A stretch of 64,000 bases of DNA, taken from the NCBI GenBank assembly GCA_024803745.1, contig JANJXV010000151.1, positions 1,674,001 to 1,738,000 on the forward strand, read 5' to 3'. The notes beneath the pieces were generated by a model. It did not search any database. It saw only the letters and a program-made list of their open reading frames with translations, and was not told the DNA's origin. This DNA is from Megascapheus bottae. Lineage: Eukaryota; Chordata; Mammalia; Rodentia; Geomyidae. Shown piece after piece: positions 1-16,237 of the stretch. The position numbers and the translations under genes were made by a program. The stretch's first letter is position 1, and each line of letters begins with the position of its first letter.

Positions 1-493
1 CCTCAGTGCTGTCACTTCACACACCTCCTTTCTATGATTTCCCACACCACCATACTTTGACTTCACACACCTCCATTCTATGATTTCACATACCTCCTTT
101 CTGAGTTGACACACCTCCATTCTGTAACTTCACATACCTCCAATCTGACTTCACACACCTCCATTCTATGTCTTCACACACCTGCATTCTGTGACTTCAC
201 ACACCTCCATTCTGTGACTTCAAAAACCACCATTCTATGACTTCGCACATCTCCATTGTGACTTCACACACCTCCATTCTATGAGTTCACACAGCTCCAT
301 TCTGACTTCACACACCTCCATTCTATGACTTCGCACACCTCTATTCTGACTTCACACCCCTCCATTCTGTGACTTCACATACCGCCATTCTTTGACTTCA
401 CACCCCTCCATTCTGTGCCTTCACACACCTCCACTCTGTGTCTTAACACACCTCCATTCTGTGACTTCACACACCTTCCTTCTGTGACTTCAC

Positions 494-2340
494 ACACCTT
501 CATTCTATGACTTCATACACCTCCATTCTAAGACTTCACACACCTCCATTCTCTGACTTCACACACCAATATTCTTTGACTTCACACACCTCCATTCTGT
601 GACTTCACACATCTACATTCTGACTTCACACACATCCATTCTATGACTTCACAAATCTCCATTCTATGAATTCACAAACCTCCATTCCATGACTTCATAC
701 ACCTCCATTCTATGACTTCACAAACCTCCTTTCTTTGACTTCATACACCTCCATTTTGACTTCACACACCACAATTCTGTGACTTCACACACCTCCATTT
801 GTGACTTCACACATCACAATTTTGACTTCACACACGTCCATTCTGTGACTTCACACACCTCCATTCTGTGATTTCACACACCTTAATTTTGACTTCACAC
901 ACTTCCATTCTGTGACTTCACACACCTCCATTCTGTGACTTCACACACCTGGATTGTCTGATTTCACACACCTCCATTCTTGGATTTCATACACCTCCAT
1001 TCCATGACTTCACACACCTCCATTCTATGAGGTCACACATCTCTATTCTATGAGTTCACACACCTCCATTTTGACTTCACACACCTCCATTCTATGACTT
1101 CACACACCTTCATTCTTACTTCAGAAACATCCATTCTATGACTTCACACACCTCCATTCTGTGACTTCACAAACCTCCATTCTATGACTTCACACACTTC
1201 CATTGTGACGTCACACACCTCCATTCTATGAGTTCACACACCTCCATTCTGAGTTCACACAACTCCATTCGGTGACTTCACACACCTCCATTCTGACTTC
1301 ACACACCTCCATTCTGACTTCACACACTTCCATTCTATGACTTCACACACTTCCATTCTATGACTTCACACACCTCCATTCTGTGACTTCACACACCTCC
1401 ATTCTGTGTTCGCACACCTCCATTCTGTGACTTCACACACCTCCATTCTGTGACTTCACGCACCTCCATTCTGTGACTTCACACACCTCCATTCTCTGAC
1501 TTCACACATCAATATTCTTTGACTTCACACACCTCCATTCTGTGACTTCACACATCTACATTCTGACTTCACACACATCCATTCTATGACTTCACAAACC
1601 TCCATTCTATGAATTCACAAACCTCCATTCCATGACTTCATACACCTCCATTCTATGACTTCACACACCTCCTTTCTTTGACTTCATACACCTCCATTTT
1701 GACTTCACACACCACAATTCTGTGACTTCACACACCTCCATTCTGTGATTTCACACACCTTAATTTTGACTTCACACACTTCCATTCTGTGACTTCACAC
1801 ACCTCCATTCTGTGACTTCACACACCTCGATTGTCTGATTTCACACACCTCCATTCTTGGATTTCATACACCTCCATTCCATGACTTCACACACCTCCAT
1901 TCTATGAGGTCACACATCTCTATTCTATGAGTTCACACACCTCCATTTTGACTTCACACACCTCCATTCTATGACTTCACACACCTTCATTCTTACTTCA
2001 GAAACATCCATTCTATGACTTCACACACCTCCATTCTGTGACTTCACAAACCTCCATTCTATGACTTCACACACTTCCATTGTGACGTCACACACCTCCA
2101 TTCTATGAGTTCACACACCTCCATTCTGAGTTTACACAACTCCATTCGGTGACTTCACACACCTCCATTCTGACTTCACACACCTCCATTCTATGACTTC
2201 ACACACTTCCATTCTATGACTTCACATACCTCCATTCTGTGACTTCACACACCTCCATTCTGTGTTCGCACACCTCCATTCTGTGATTTCACACATCTCC
2301 ATTCTGTGACTTCACACACCTCCATTCTGTGACTTCACAC
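494..2340. repeat. Local tandem duplication of a ~0.94-kb module inside the array
   Basis: The tag CTCTGACTTCACACACCAAT at 551 recurs at 1494 (one base different), an offset of 943 bp. Farther along, the tag GATTGTCTGATTTC (just after 951) recurs just after 1828, an offset of 877, so the second copy has lost 66 bp. The first copy's segment containing CATCACAATTTTG is the missing part. A shorter third partial copy begins near 2660. Confidence 0.85.
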
Positions 2341-3589
2341 ACTTCCATTCTATGACTTCACACACCTCCATTCTATGACTTCACACACCTCCATTCTGTG
2401 ACTTCACACACCTCCATTATATGACCTCACACACCCTCATTCTATGGTTGCAGACACCTCCATTCTATGAATTTACACATCCATTTTGACTTCACACACC
2501 TCCAATATATGACTTCAAACACCTCAATTCTGTGATTTCACACACCTCCATTCTATGAGTTCATACCATCCATTCTGTGACTTCACATACCTCCATTCTA
2601 TGACTTCACACACTTCCATTCTATGACTTCATACACCTCCATTCTGTGACTTCACACACCTGGATTGTCTGATTTCACACACCTCCATTCTTGGATTTCA
2701 TACACCTCCATTCCATGATTTCAAACACCTCCATTCTATGAGGTCACACATCTCTATTCTATGAGTTCACACACCTCCATTTTGACTTCACACACCTCCA
2801 TTCTATGACTTCACACACCTCCATTCTGTGACTTCACAAACCTCCATTCTATGACTTCACACACTTCCATTGTGACGTCACACACCTCCATTCTATGACT
2901 TCACACACTTCCATTCTATGACTTCATACACCTCCATTCTGTGACTTTACATACCTCCTCTCTCCGTTCACAAACCTCCATTCTGTGACTTCACACACCT
3001 TCATTCTGTGACTTCCCACACCTCCATTCTGTGACTTCACACACCTCCATTGTATGACTTCACACACCTCTATTCTGACGTCTCACCCCTCCATTCTATG
3101 ACTTCACACACCTCCATTCTGACTTCACACACCTTCATTCTATGACTTCGCACACCTCTATTCTGACTTCACACACCTCCATTCTGTGACTTCACACACC
3201 TCCATTCGATGACTTCACACACCTACATTCTTTGACTTCACACACAACCATTTTGACTTCACACCTCCATTCTGTGAGTTCACACACTTACATTTGTGAC
3301 TTCTCACACCACTTTTTGCCTTCACACATCTCCATTCTGTGACTGCACACACCTCCAATCTGTGACTTCACACACCTCCATTCTGTGACTTCACACACCT
3401 CCATTCTGTGATTTCACACACCCCCCTTCTGTGACTTCACCCACCTCCATTCTATGACTTCACACACCTCCGTTCTATGACATCACACACCTCCATTCTA
3501 TGACTTCACACACTTCCACTCTATGACTTCACACACCACCATTCTATGACTTCACACACCTCTATTCTATGACTTCCCACACATGCATT

Positions 3590-5640
3590 CTAACTTCACA
3601 CACCTCCATCTATGACTTCACACACCTTCATTCTGACATCACACACCTCCATTCTATGATTTCACAGACCTCGAATCTGTGACTTCACTCACCTGCACTC
3701 TATGACTTCACACTCCTCCATTCTATGACTTTCCACACCTCTTTTCTATGACTTCACAACCTCCAATCTATGACTACACACCTCCATTCTGACTTCACAC
3801 ACCTTCATTCTGTGAATTGGCACACCTCCATTCTATGTGTTCACACACCACCATTCTACGACTTCACAAACCTTCATTCTTACTTCAGAAACATCAGTTC
3901 TATGACTTCACACAACTCCATTCTATGACTTCACAAACCTCCATTCTGTGACTTCACACACCTCCATTCTGAGTTCACACAACTCCATTCGGTGACTTCA
4001 CACACCTCCATTCTGACTTCACACACCTCCATTCTATGACTTCACACACTTCCATTCTATGACTTCACACACCTCCATTCTGTGACTTCACACACCTCCA
4101 TTCTGTGTTCGCACACTTCCATTCTGTGACTTCACACACCTCCATTCTGTGACTTCACACACCTCCATTCTGTGACTTCACACACTTCCATTCTTTGACT
4201 TCACACACCTCCATTCTATGACTTCACACACCTCCATTCTGTGACTTCACACACCTCCATTATATGACCTCACACACCCTCATTCTATGGTTTCACACAC
4301 CTCCATTCTATGAATTCACACATCCATTTTGACTTCACACACCTCCAATATATGACTTCAAACACCTCAATTCTGTGACTTCACACACCTCCATTCTATG
4401 AGTTCATACCATCCATTCTGTAACTTCACACACCTCCATTCTATGACTTCACACACCTCCATTCTGTGACTTCACAAACCTCCATTCTATGATTTCACAC
4501 ACCTCCAATCTATGACTTCACACACTTCCACTCTATGACTTCACACACCACCATTCTATGACATCACACACCTCCATTCTATGACTTCCCACACATGCAT
4601 TCTAACTTCACACACCTCCATCTATGACTTCACACACCTTCATTCTGACATCACACACCTCCATTCTATGACTTCACAGACCTCGAATCTGTGACTTCAC
4701 TCACCTGCACTCTATGACTTCACACTCCTCCATTCTATGACTTTCCACACCTCTTTTCTATGACTTCACCACCTCCAATCTATGACTACACACCTCCATT
4801 CTGACTTCACACACCTTCATTCTGTGAATTGGCACACCTCCATTCTATGTGTTCACACACATCCATTCTATGACTTCTCAAACCTTCATTCTTACTTCAG
4901 AAACATCAGTTCTATGACTTCACACAACTCCATTCTATGACTTCACAAACCTCCATTCTGTGACTTCACACACCTCCATTCTGAGTTCACACAACTCCAT
5001 TCGGTGACTTCACACACCTCCATTCTGACTTCACACACCTCCATTCTATGACTTCACACACTTCCATTCTATGACTTCACACACCTCCATTCTGTGACTT
5101 CACACACCTCCATTCTGTGTTCGCACACTTCCATTCTGTGACTTCACACACCTCCATTCTGTGACTTCACACACCTCCATTCTGTGACTTCACACACTTC
5201 CATTCTATGACTTCACACACCTCCATTCTATGACTTCACACACCTCCATTCTGTGACTTCACACACCTCCATTATATGACCTCACACACCCTCATTCTAT
5301 GGTTTCACAGACCTCCATTCTATGAATTCACACATCCATTTTGACTTCACACACCTCCAATATATGACTTCAAACACCTCAATTCTGTGACTTCACACAC
5401 CTCCATTCTATGAGTTCATACCATCCATTCTGTGACTTCACACACCTCCATTCTATGACTTCACACACCTCCATTCTGTGACTTCACAAACCTCCATTCT
5501 ATGATTTCACACACCTCCAATCTATGACTTCACACACCTCCATTTTATGACGTCACACACCTCCATTTTGACTTCTCACACCTCCATTATGTGACTTCAC
5601 ACACCTCTCTTCTGTGACTTCACACACCTCCATTCTATGA
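3590..5640. repeat. Two adjacent ~1.0-kb higher-order modules
   Basis: The tag ACATGCATTCTAACTTC lies at 3591 and 4593 (offset 1002), and GAGTTCACACAACTCC lies at 3971 and 4983 (offset 1012). Between them the order of variant units is the same, so an about 1-kb module of roughly 44 units is tandemly duplicated. The related locus at 16238-17260 has only one copy, which shows copy-number change at this module. Confidence 0.85.
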
Positions 5641-8600
5641 CTTCACACACTTCCATTCTATGATTTCACATACCTTCATACGATGACTTCACACACCTAC
5701 ATTCTGTGACTTCACACACCTCCATTCTGATTTCACACACCGCCATTCTGTGACTTCACAAACCTCTATTCTATGATTTCACACACCTCCATTCTATGAC
5801 TTCTCACACGTCCATTTTAGGACGTCACACACCTCCATTTTGACTTCACACACTTCCATTCTGTGACTTCACACACCTCCATTCTACGACTTCACACACT
5901 TCCATTGGGACGTCACACACCTCCATTCTATGAGTTCACACACCTAGATTCTATGACTTCACACACCTCCATTCTATGACTTCACACACCTCCATTCTTT
6001 GACTTCACACACCTCCATTCTATGAATTCACACACCTCCATTGTGACTTCACACAACTCTAATCTGTGACTTCACACACCTGCCTTCTGTGACTTCACAC
6101 ACCTCCATTCTATGACATCACACACCTGCATTCTATGACTTCACACAACTCCATTCTATGACTTCACACACCTCCATTCTATGACTTCACACTTCCATTC
6201 TATGACTTCACACACCTCCATTTTGAGTTCCCACATCTCCATTCTATGACTTCACACACCTCCATTCTGTGACTTCTCACACCTCCATTCTGTGACTTCA
6301 CACACCTCGATTCTGTGACTTCACACACCTCCATTCTACGATTTCACACACCTCCATTCTGTGACTTCACACACCTCCATTCTGTGACTTCACACACCTC
6401 CATTCTGAGTTCACACATCTCCATTCTATGACTTCACACACCTCCAATATATGACTTCACACACCTCCATTTTGTGACTTCACACACCTCCATTCTATGA
6501 CTTCACACACCTCCATTCTATGACTTCACACACCTACATTGTGACTTCACACACCTACGTTCTATCAGTTCACACACCTGCGTTGTGGCTTCACACACCT
6601 CCAGTCTCTGACTTCACACACCTCCATTCTGAATACACACACCTCCATTCTGACTTCACACACCTCAGTGCTGTCACTTCACACACCTCCATTCTATGAT
6701 TTCCCACACCACCGTTCTTTGACTTCACACACCTCCATTCTATGACTTCACATACCTCCTTTCTGAGTTGACACACCTCCATTCTGTAACTTCACATACC
6801 TCCAATCTGACTTCACACACCTCCATTCTATGTCTTCACACACCTCCATTCTGTGACTTCACACACCTCCATTCTGTGACTTCAAAAACCACCATTCTAT
6901 GACTTCGCACATCTCCAGTGTGACTTCACACACCTCCATTCTATGAGTTCACACAGCTCCATTCTGACTTCACACACCTCCATTCTATGACTTCGCACAC
7001 CTCTATTCTGACTTCACACCCCTCCATTCTGTGACTTCACATACCGCCATTCTTTGACTTCACACCCCTCCATTCTGTGCCTTCACACACCTCCACTCTG
7101 TGTCTTTACACACCTCCATTCTGTGACTTCACACACCTTCCTTCTGTGACTTCACACACCTTCATTCTATGACTTCATACACCTCCATTCTAAGACTTCA
7201 CACACCTCCATTCTCTGACTTCACACACCAATATTCTTTGACTTCACACACCTCCATTCTGTGACTTCACACATCTACATTCTGACTTCACACACATCCA
7301 TTCTATGACTTCACAAATCTCCATTCTATGAATTCACAAACCTCCATTCTATGACTTCATACACCTCCATTCTATGACTTCACACACCTCCTTTCTTTGA
7401 CTTCATACACCTCCATTTTGACTTCACACACCACAATTCTGTGACTTCACACACCTCCATTTGTGACTTCACACATCACAATTTTGACTTCACACACGTC
7501 CATTCTGTGACTTCACACACCTCCATTCTGTGATTTCACACACCTTAATTTTGACTTCACACACTTCCATTCTGTGACTTCACACACCTCCATTCTGTGA
7601 CTTCACACACCTGGATTGTCTGATTTCACACACCTCCATTCTTGGATTTCATACACCTCCATTCCATGACTTCACACACCTCCATTCTATGAGGTCACAC
7701 ATCTCTATTCTATGAGTTCACACACCTCCATTTTGACTTCACACACCTCCATTCTATGACTTCACACACCTTCATTCTTACTTCAGAAACATCCATTCTA
7801 TGACTTCACACACCTCCATTCTGTGACTTCACACACTTCCATTCTATGACTTCACACACCTCCATTCTGTGACTTCACACACCTCCATTCTGTGTTCGCA
7901 CACCTCCATTCTGTGACTTCACACACCTCCATTCTGTGACTTCACGCACCTCCATTCTGTGACTTCACACACCTCCATTCTCTGACTTCACACACCAATA
8001 TTCTTTGACTTCACACACCTCCATTCTGTGACTTCACACATCTACATTCTGACTTCACACACATCCATTCTATGACTTCACAAATCTCCATTCTATGAAT
8101 TCACAAACCTCCATTCCATGACTTCATACACCTCCATTCTATGACTTCACACACCTCCTTTCTTTGACTTCATACACCTCCATTTTGACTTCACACACCT
8201 CCATTCTGTGACTTCACACACCTCCATTCTGTGTTCGCACACCTCCATTCTGTGACTTCACACACCTCCATTCTGTGACTTCACGCACCTCCATTCTGTG
8301 ACTTCACACACTTCCATTCTATGACTTCACACACCTCCATTCTATGACTTCACACACCTCCATTCTGTGACTTCACACACCTCCATTATATGACCTCACA
8401 CACCCTCATTCTATGGTTGCAGACACCTCCATTCTATGAATTTACACATCCATTTTGACTTCACACACCTCAAATATATGACTTCAAACACCTCAATTCT
8501 GTGATTTCACACTCCTCCATTCTATGAGTTCATACCATCCATTCTGTGACTTCACACACCTCCATTCTATGACTTCACACACTTCCATTCTATGACTTCA

Positions 8601-10290
8601 TATACCTCCATTCTGTGACTTTACATACCTCCACTCTGAGTTCACAAACCTCCATTCTATGACTTCACACACCTCCATTCTGTGACTTCCCACACCTCCA
8701 TTCTGTGACTTCACACACCTCCATTGTATGACTTCACACACCTCTATTCTGACGTCACACACCTCCATTCTATGACTTCACACACCTCCATTCTGACTTC
8801 ACACACCTTCATTCTATGACTTCGCACACCTCTATTCTGACTTCACACACCTCCATTCTGTGACTTCACACACCCCCATTCGATGACTTCACACACCTAC
8901 ATTCTTTGACTTCACACACAACCATTTTGACTGCACACCTCCATTCTGTGAGTTCACACATTTACATTTGTGACTTCTCACACCACTTTTTGACTTCACA
9001 CATCTCCATTCTGTGACTGCACACACCTCCAATCTGTGACTTCACACACCTCCATTCTGTGACTTCACACACCTCCATTCTGTGATTTCACACACCCCCC
9101 TTCTGTGACTTCACCCACCTCCATTCTATGACTTCACACACCTCCGTTCTATGACATCACAACCTCCATTCTATGACTTCACACACTTCCACTCTATGAC
9201 ATCACACACCACCATTCTATGACTTCACACACCTCCATTCTATGACTTCCCACACATGCATTCTAACTTCACACACCTCCATCTATGACTTCACACACCT
9301 TCATTCTGACATCACACACCTCCATTCTATGACTTCACAGACCTCGAATCTGTGCCTTCACTCACCTGCACTCTATGACTTCACACTCCTCCATTCTATG
9401 ACTTTCCACACCTCTTTTCTATGACTTCACAACCTCCAATCTATGACTACACACCTCCATTCTGACTTCACACACCTTCATTCTGTGAATTGGCACACCT
9501 CCATTCTATGTGTTCACACACCACCATTCTACGACTTCACAAACCTTCATTCTTACTTCAGAAACATCAGTTCTATGACTTCACACAACTCCATTCTATG
9601 ACTTCACAAACCTCCATTCTGTGACTTCACACACCTCCATTCTGAGTTCACACAACTCCATTCGGTGACTTCACACACCTCCATTCTGACTTCACACACC
9701 TCCATTCTATGTCTTCACACACTTCCATTCTATGACTTCACACACCTCCATTCTGTGACTTCACACACCTCCATTCTGTGTTCGCACACTTCCATTCTGT
9801 GACTTCACACACCTCCATTCTGTGACTTCACACACCTCCATTCTGTGACTTCACACACTTCCATTCTATGACTTCACACACCTCCATTCTATGACTTCAC
9901 ACACCTCCATTCTGTGACTTCACACACCTCCATTATATGACCTCACACACCCTCATTCTATGGTTTCACACACCTCCATTCTATGAATTCACACATCCAT
10001 TTTGACTTCACACACCTCCAATATATGACTTCAAACACCTCAATTCTGTGACTTCACACACCTCCATTCTGAGTTCATACCATCCATTCTGTAACTTCAC
10101 ACACCTCCATTCTATGACTTCACACACCTCCATTCTGTGACTTCACAAACCTCCATTCTATGATTTCACACACCTCCAATCTATGACTTCACACACTTCC
10201 ACTCTATGACTTCACACACCACCATTCTATGACATCACACACCTCCATTCTATGACTTCCCACACATGCATTCTAACTTCACACACCTCC
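4593..10290. repeat. Long-range block, left copy (paired with 16238-22630)
   Basis: Variant-unit order matches the block at 16238-22630. Offsets along the pair are 11645 at 4593, 11712 from about 5300 to 7830, 11888 at 7981 and 12341 from 9242 to 10270. The changes in offset are block insertions in the right copy of about 67, 176 and 453 bp. A 60-codon open frame at 9242-9424 is identical in translation to that at 21583-21765, so the copies are very similar. Confidence 0.88.
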
Positions 10291-12989
10291 AATCTATGAC
10301 TTCACACACCTCCATTCTATGACTTCACACACCTCCATTCTATGACTTCACACACCTGCATTCTGACTTCACACACCTCCATTCTCTGACTTCACACACC
10401 TCCATTCTATGACTTCACACACCTCCATTCTGTAACTTTACACACTTCCAATGTTTGACTTCACAAACCTCCATTCCATGACGTCATACACCTCCATTCT
10501 ATGACTTCAAACACATCCATTCTTTGACTTCACACACCTCCATTTTGACTTCACAAACCTCCATTCTGTGACTTCACACACCTGCATTTGTGATTTCACA
10601 CACCAAAATTTTGACTTCACACGTCCATGATTTGACTTCACCCACCTCCATTCTCTGACTTCACACACCTCCATTTTGACTTCACACACTTCCATTCTGT
10701 GACTTCACACACCTCCATTCTGTGACTTCACACACCTCCATTGTTTGACTTCACACACCTGCATTTTGACTTCACACACCTCCATTTTATGGCTTCACAC
10801 ACCTTCATTCTTACTTCAGAAACAACCATTCTATGACTTCACAAACATCCCTTCTGTGAATTCACACACCTCCATTCTGAGTTCACACACCTCCATTCTG
10901 TGACTTCACACACCTCCATTCTGTAACTTCACACACCTCCATTCTATGACTTCACACACCTCCATCTGTGACTTCACACACCGCCATTCCATGACTTCAC
11001 ACTCCTCCATTGTATGAGTTCACACACCTCCATTCTGTGACTTCACACACCTCCATTCTATGACTTCACACACCTCTATTCTGACTTCACACACTTCCAT
11101 TTTGACTTCAAACACCTCATTTCTGTGAATTCACACACCTACATTCTATGATTTCACACACCTCCATTCTATGACTTCACACACCTCCATTCTATGACTT
11201 CACACACCTCCATTCTATGGCTTCCCACACCTCCATTCTGTGACTTCAAAAACCAACATTCTATGACTTACAACACCTCCATTCTATGACTTCACAAATC
11301 TCCATTCTATGACTTCACACACCTCCTTTCTGAGTTGACACACCTCCATTCTGTTACTTCACACACCTCCAATCTGACTTCACACACCTCCAATCTGTGA
11401 CTTTACACAACTCCACTCTGTGACTACACACAAATCCATTCTGTGATTTCACACACCTCCATTCTATGACTTCACACACCTCCATTCTTTCACTTCACAC
11501 ACCTCCATTCTATGAATTCACACACCTCCATTGTGATTTCACACAACTCTATTCAGTGACTTGACACACCTGCCTTCTGTGACTTCACACCTCCATTCTA
11601 TGACTTCACACACCTCCATTCTATGACTTCACACACCTCCTTTCTGTAACTTCACACACTTCAAATATTTGACCTCACAAACCTCCATTCCATGACTTCA
11701 CAGACCTCCATTCTATGACTTCACACACCTCTTTCTTTGACTTCACACACCTCCATTTTGACTTCACACACCTCCTTTCTGTGACTTCACACACCTCAAT
11801 TTTGACTTCACACACTTCCATTCTGTGACTTCACACACCTCTATTTTTTCACTGCCCACACCTCCATTCTTTGATTTCACACACGTCCAGTCCATGATTT
11901 AACACACCTCCATTCTGTGGGTTCACACACCTCCATTCTATGACTTCACACACTTCCATTATATGACTTCACACACCTCGATTCTGTGACGTCACACACC
12001 TCCATTCTATGACTTCACACATCTCCATTCTATGACTTCACACACCTCAATTCTGTGACTTCACACAACACCATTCTGACTTCACGCACCTCCATTCTGT
12101 GACTTCACACACCTCGATTCTCTGACTTCACACACCTCCATTCTATGATTTCACACAGCTACATTCTGTAACTTCACACATCTCCATTTTATGACTTCAC
12201 ACACCTGCATTCTATGACTTCACACACCTCCATCCTTTAACTTCACACACCTCCATTCTATGACTTCACACACTTCCATTTTGTGACTTCACACACCTCC
12301 ATTCTATGACTTCACACACCTCCATTCTGTGACTTCACACATCTCCATTCTATGACTTCACACACCTCCATTCTGTGACTTCACTCACCTCCATTGTGTG
12401 TTCACAAACCTCCATTCTGTGACCTCACACACCTCCATTCTGTGACTTCACACACCTCGATTCTCTGACTTCACATACCTCCATTCTATGATTTCACACA
12501 ACTCCATTCTGTGCCTTCACACATCTCCATTCTCCGACTTCACACACCTCCATTTTATGACTTCCTACACCTCCATTCTGAGTTCACACACCTCAATTCT
12601 GTGACTTCACACACCTCAATTCTGTAACTTCACACACCTCCAATATATGATTTCACACACCTCCATTCTATGACTTCACACACCTCCATTCTATGACTTC
12701 ACACACCTCCATTCTGTGACTCAAACACCTCCATTCTATGACTTCACACACCTCCATTTTTTGACTTTGCACACCTACATTCTATGGCTTTACACACCTC
12801 CATTCTATGACTTCACACACCTCCATTCTCTGAGTTCACACACCTGCATTGTGACTTCACACACTTCCATTCTATGACTTTACACACCTCCATTCTGACT
12901 TCACACACCTCCATTCTGACTTTACACACCTCAATCTGTGACTTCACAAACCTCCATTCTATGATTTCACACACCTCCATTCTATGACT

Positions 12990-15480
12990 TCACACACCTC
13001 CATTCTCTGACTTCACACACCTCCATTTTGACTTCACACACTTCCATTCTGTGACTTCACACACCTCCATTCTGTGACTTAACACACATCCATTGTTTGA
13101 CTTCACACACCTGCATTTTGACTTCACACACCTCCATTCTTTGACTTCACACACCTTCATTCTTACTTCAGAAACATCCATTCTATGAATACACAAACCT
13201 ACCTTCTGTGAATTCACACACTTCCATTCTGAGTTCACACACTTCCATTCTGTGACTTCACACACCTCCATTCAGTGACTTCACACACCTCCATTCTATG
13301 ATTTCACACACCTCCATCTGTGACTTCACACACATCCATTCAGACTTCACACTACTCCATTCTATGAGTTCACACACCTCCATTCTGTGACTTCACACAC
13401 CTCCATTCTATGACTTCACACAACTGCATTCTATGACTTCACACACCTCCATTCTATGTCTTCACACACCTCCTTTCTGAGTTGACACACCTCCATTCTG
13501 TTACTTCACACACCTCCAATTTGACGTCACACACCTCCATTCAAAGACTTCACACACCTCCATTCTGTGTCTTCAAAAACCAACATTCTATGACTTCAAA
13601 CACCTCCATTCTATGACTTCACACACCTGCATTCTGAGACTTCACACACCTACACTCTGTGACTTTGCACACCTACACTCTGTGACTACACACTTCCATT
13701 CTTTGATTTCACACACCTCCATTCTTTGACTTCACACACCTCCATTCTTTGACTTCACACACCTCCATTCTATGAATTCACACACCTCCATTGTGACTTC
13801 ACACAACTCTAATCTGTGACTTCACACACCTCCATTCTATGACTTCACACACCTGCCTTCTGTGACTTCACACACCTCCATTCTATGACATCACACACCT
13901 CCATTCTATGACTTCACACACCTCCATTCTATGACTTCACACACCTCCATTCTATGACTTCACACTTCCATTCTATGACTTCACACACCTCCATTTTGAG
14001 TTCCCACATCTCCATTCTATGACTTCACACACCTCCATTCTGTGACTTTTCACACCTCCATTCTGTGACTTCACACACCTCGATTCTGTGACTTCACACA
14101 CCTCCATTCTACGATTTCACACACCTCCATTCTGTGACTTCACACACCTCCATTCTGTGACTTCACACACCTCCATTCTGAGTTCACACATCTCCATTCT
14201 ATGACTTCACACACCTCCAATATATGATTTCACACACCTCCATTTTGTGACTTCACACACCTCCATTCTATGACTTCACACACCTCCATTCTATGACTTC
14301 ACACACCTACATTGTGACTTCACACACCTACGTTCTATCAGTTCACACACCTGCGTTGTGACTTCACACACCTCCAGTCTCTGACTTCACACACCTCCAT
14401 TCTGAATACACACAACTCCATTCTGACTTCACACACCTCAGTGCTGTCACTTCACACACCTCCATTCTATGATATCCCACACCACCGTTCTTTGACTTCA
14501 CACACCTCCATTCTATGACTTCACATACCTCCTTTCTGAGTTGACACACCTCCATTCTGTGACTTCACATACCTCCAATCTGACTTCACACACCTCCATT
14601 CTATGTCTTCACACACCTCCATTCTGTGACTTCACACACCTCCATTCTGTGACTTCAAAAACCACCATTCTATGACTTCGCACATCTCCAGTGTGACTTC
14701 ACACACCTCCATTCTATGAGTTCACACAGCTCCATTCTGACTTCACACACCTCCATTCTATGACTTCGCACACCTCTATTCTGACTTCACACCCCTCCAT
14801 TCTGTGACTTCACATACCGCCATTCTTTGACTTCACACCCCTCCATTCTTTGCCTTCACACACCTCCAGTCTGTGTCTTTACACACCTCCATTCTGTGAC
14901 TTCACACACCTTCCTTCTGTGACTTCACACACCTTCATTCTATGACTTCATACACCTCCATTCTAAGACTTCACACACCTCCATTCTCTGACTTCACACA
15001 CCAATATTCTTTGACTTCACACACCTCCATTCTGTGACTTCACACATCTACATTCTGACTTCACACACATCCATTCTATGACTTCACAAATCTCCATTCT
15101 ATGAATTCACAAACCTCCATTCCATGACTTCATACACCTCCATTCTATGACTTCACACACCTCCTTTCTTTGACTTCATACACCTCCATTTTGACTTCAC
15201 ACACCACAATTCTGTGACTTCACACACCTCCATTTGTGACTTCACACATCACAATTTTGACTTCACACACGTCCATTCTGTGACTTCACACACCTCCATT
15301 CTGTGATTTCACACACCTTAATTTTGACTTCACACACTTCCATTCTGTGACTTCACACACCTCCATTCTGTGACTTCACACACCTGGATTGTCTGATTTC
15401 ACACACCTCCATTCTTGGATTTCATACACCTCCATTCCATGATTTCACACACCTCCATTCTATGAGGTCACACATCTCTA
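12990..15480. repeat. Long-range block, left copy (paired with ~28248-30530)
   Basis: The 93-codon minus-strand frames at 12990-13271 and 28248-28529 differ by one residue in translation and are 15258 bp apart. Farther along, the tag CCTCAGTGCTGTCAC is at 14436 and 29535, 15099 bp apart, so about 159 bp net was lost between the two tags in the right copy. Confidence 0.83.
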
Positions 15481-16237
15481 TTCTGTGACTTCACAAACCT
15501 CCATTCTATGACTTCACACACTTCCATTGTGACGTCACACACCTCCATTCTATGACTTCACACACTTCCATTCTATGACTTCATACACCTCCATTCTGTG
15601 ACTTTACATACCTCCTCTCTCAGTTCACAAACCTCCATTCTGTGACTTCACACACCTTCATTCTGTGACTTCCCACACCTCCATTCTGTGACTTCACACA
15701 CCTCCATTGTATGACTTCACACACCTCTATTCTGACGTCACACCCCTCCATTCTATGACTTCACACACCTCCATTCTGACTTCACACACCTTCATTCTAT
15801 GACTTCGCACACCTCTATTCTGACTTCACACACCTCCATTCTGTGACTTCACACACCTCCATTCGATGACTTCACACACCTACATTCTTTGACTTCACAC
15901 ACAACCATTTTGACTTCACACCTCCATTCTGTGAGTTCACACACTTACATTTGTGACTTCTCACACCACTTTTTGACTTCACACATCTCCATTCTGTGAC
16001 TGCACACACCTCCAATCTGTGACTTCACACACCTCCATTCTGTGACTTCACACACCTCCATTCTGTGATTTCACACACCCCCCTTCTGTGACTTCACCCA
16101 CCTCCATTCTATGACTTCACACACCTCCGTTCTATGACATCACACACCTCCATTCTATGACTTCACACACTTCCACTCTATGACTTCACACACCACCATT
16201 CTATGACTTCACACACCTCTATTCTATGACTTCCCAC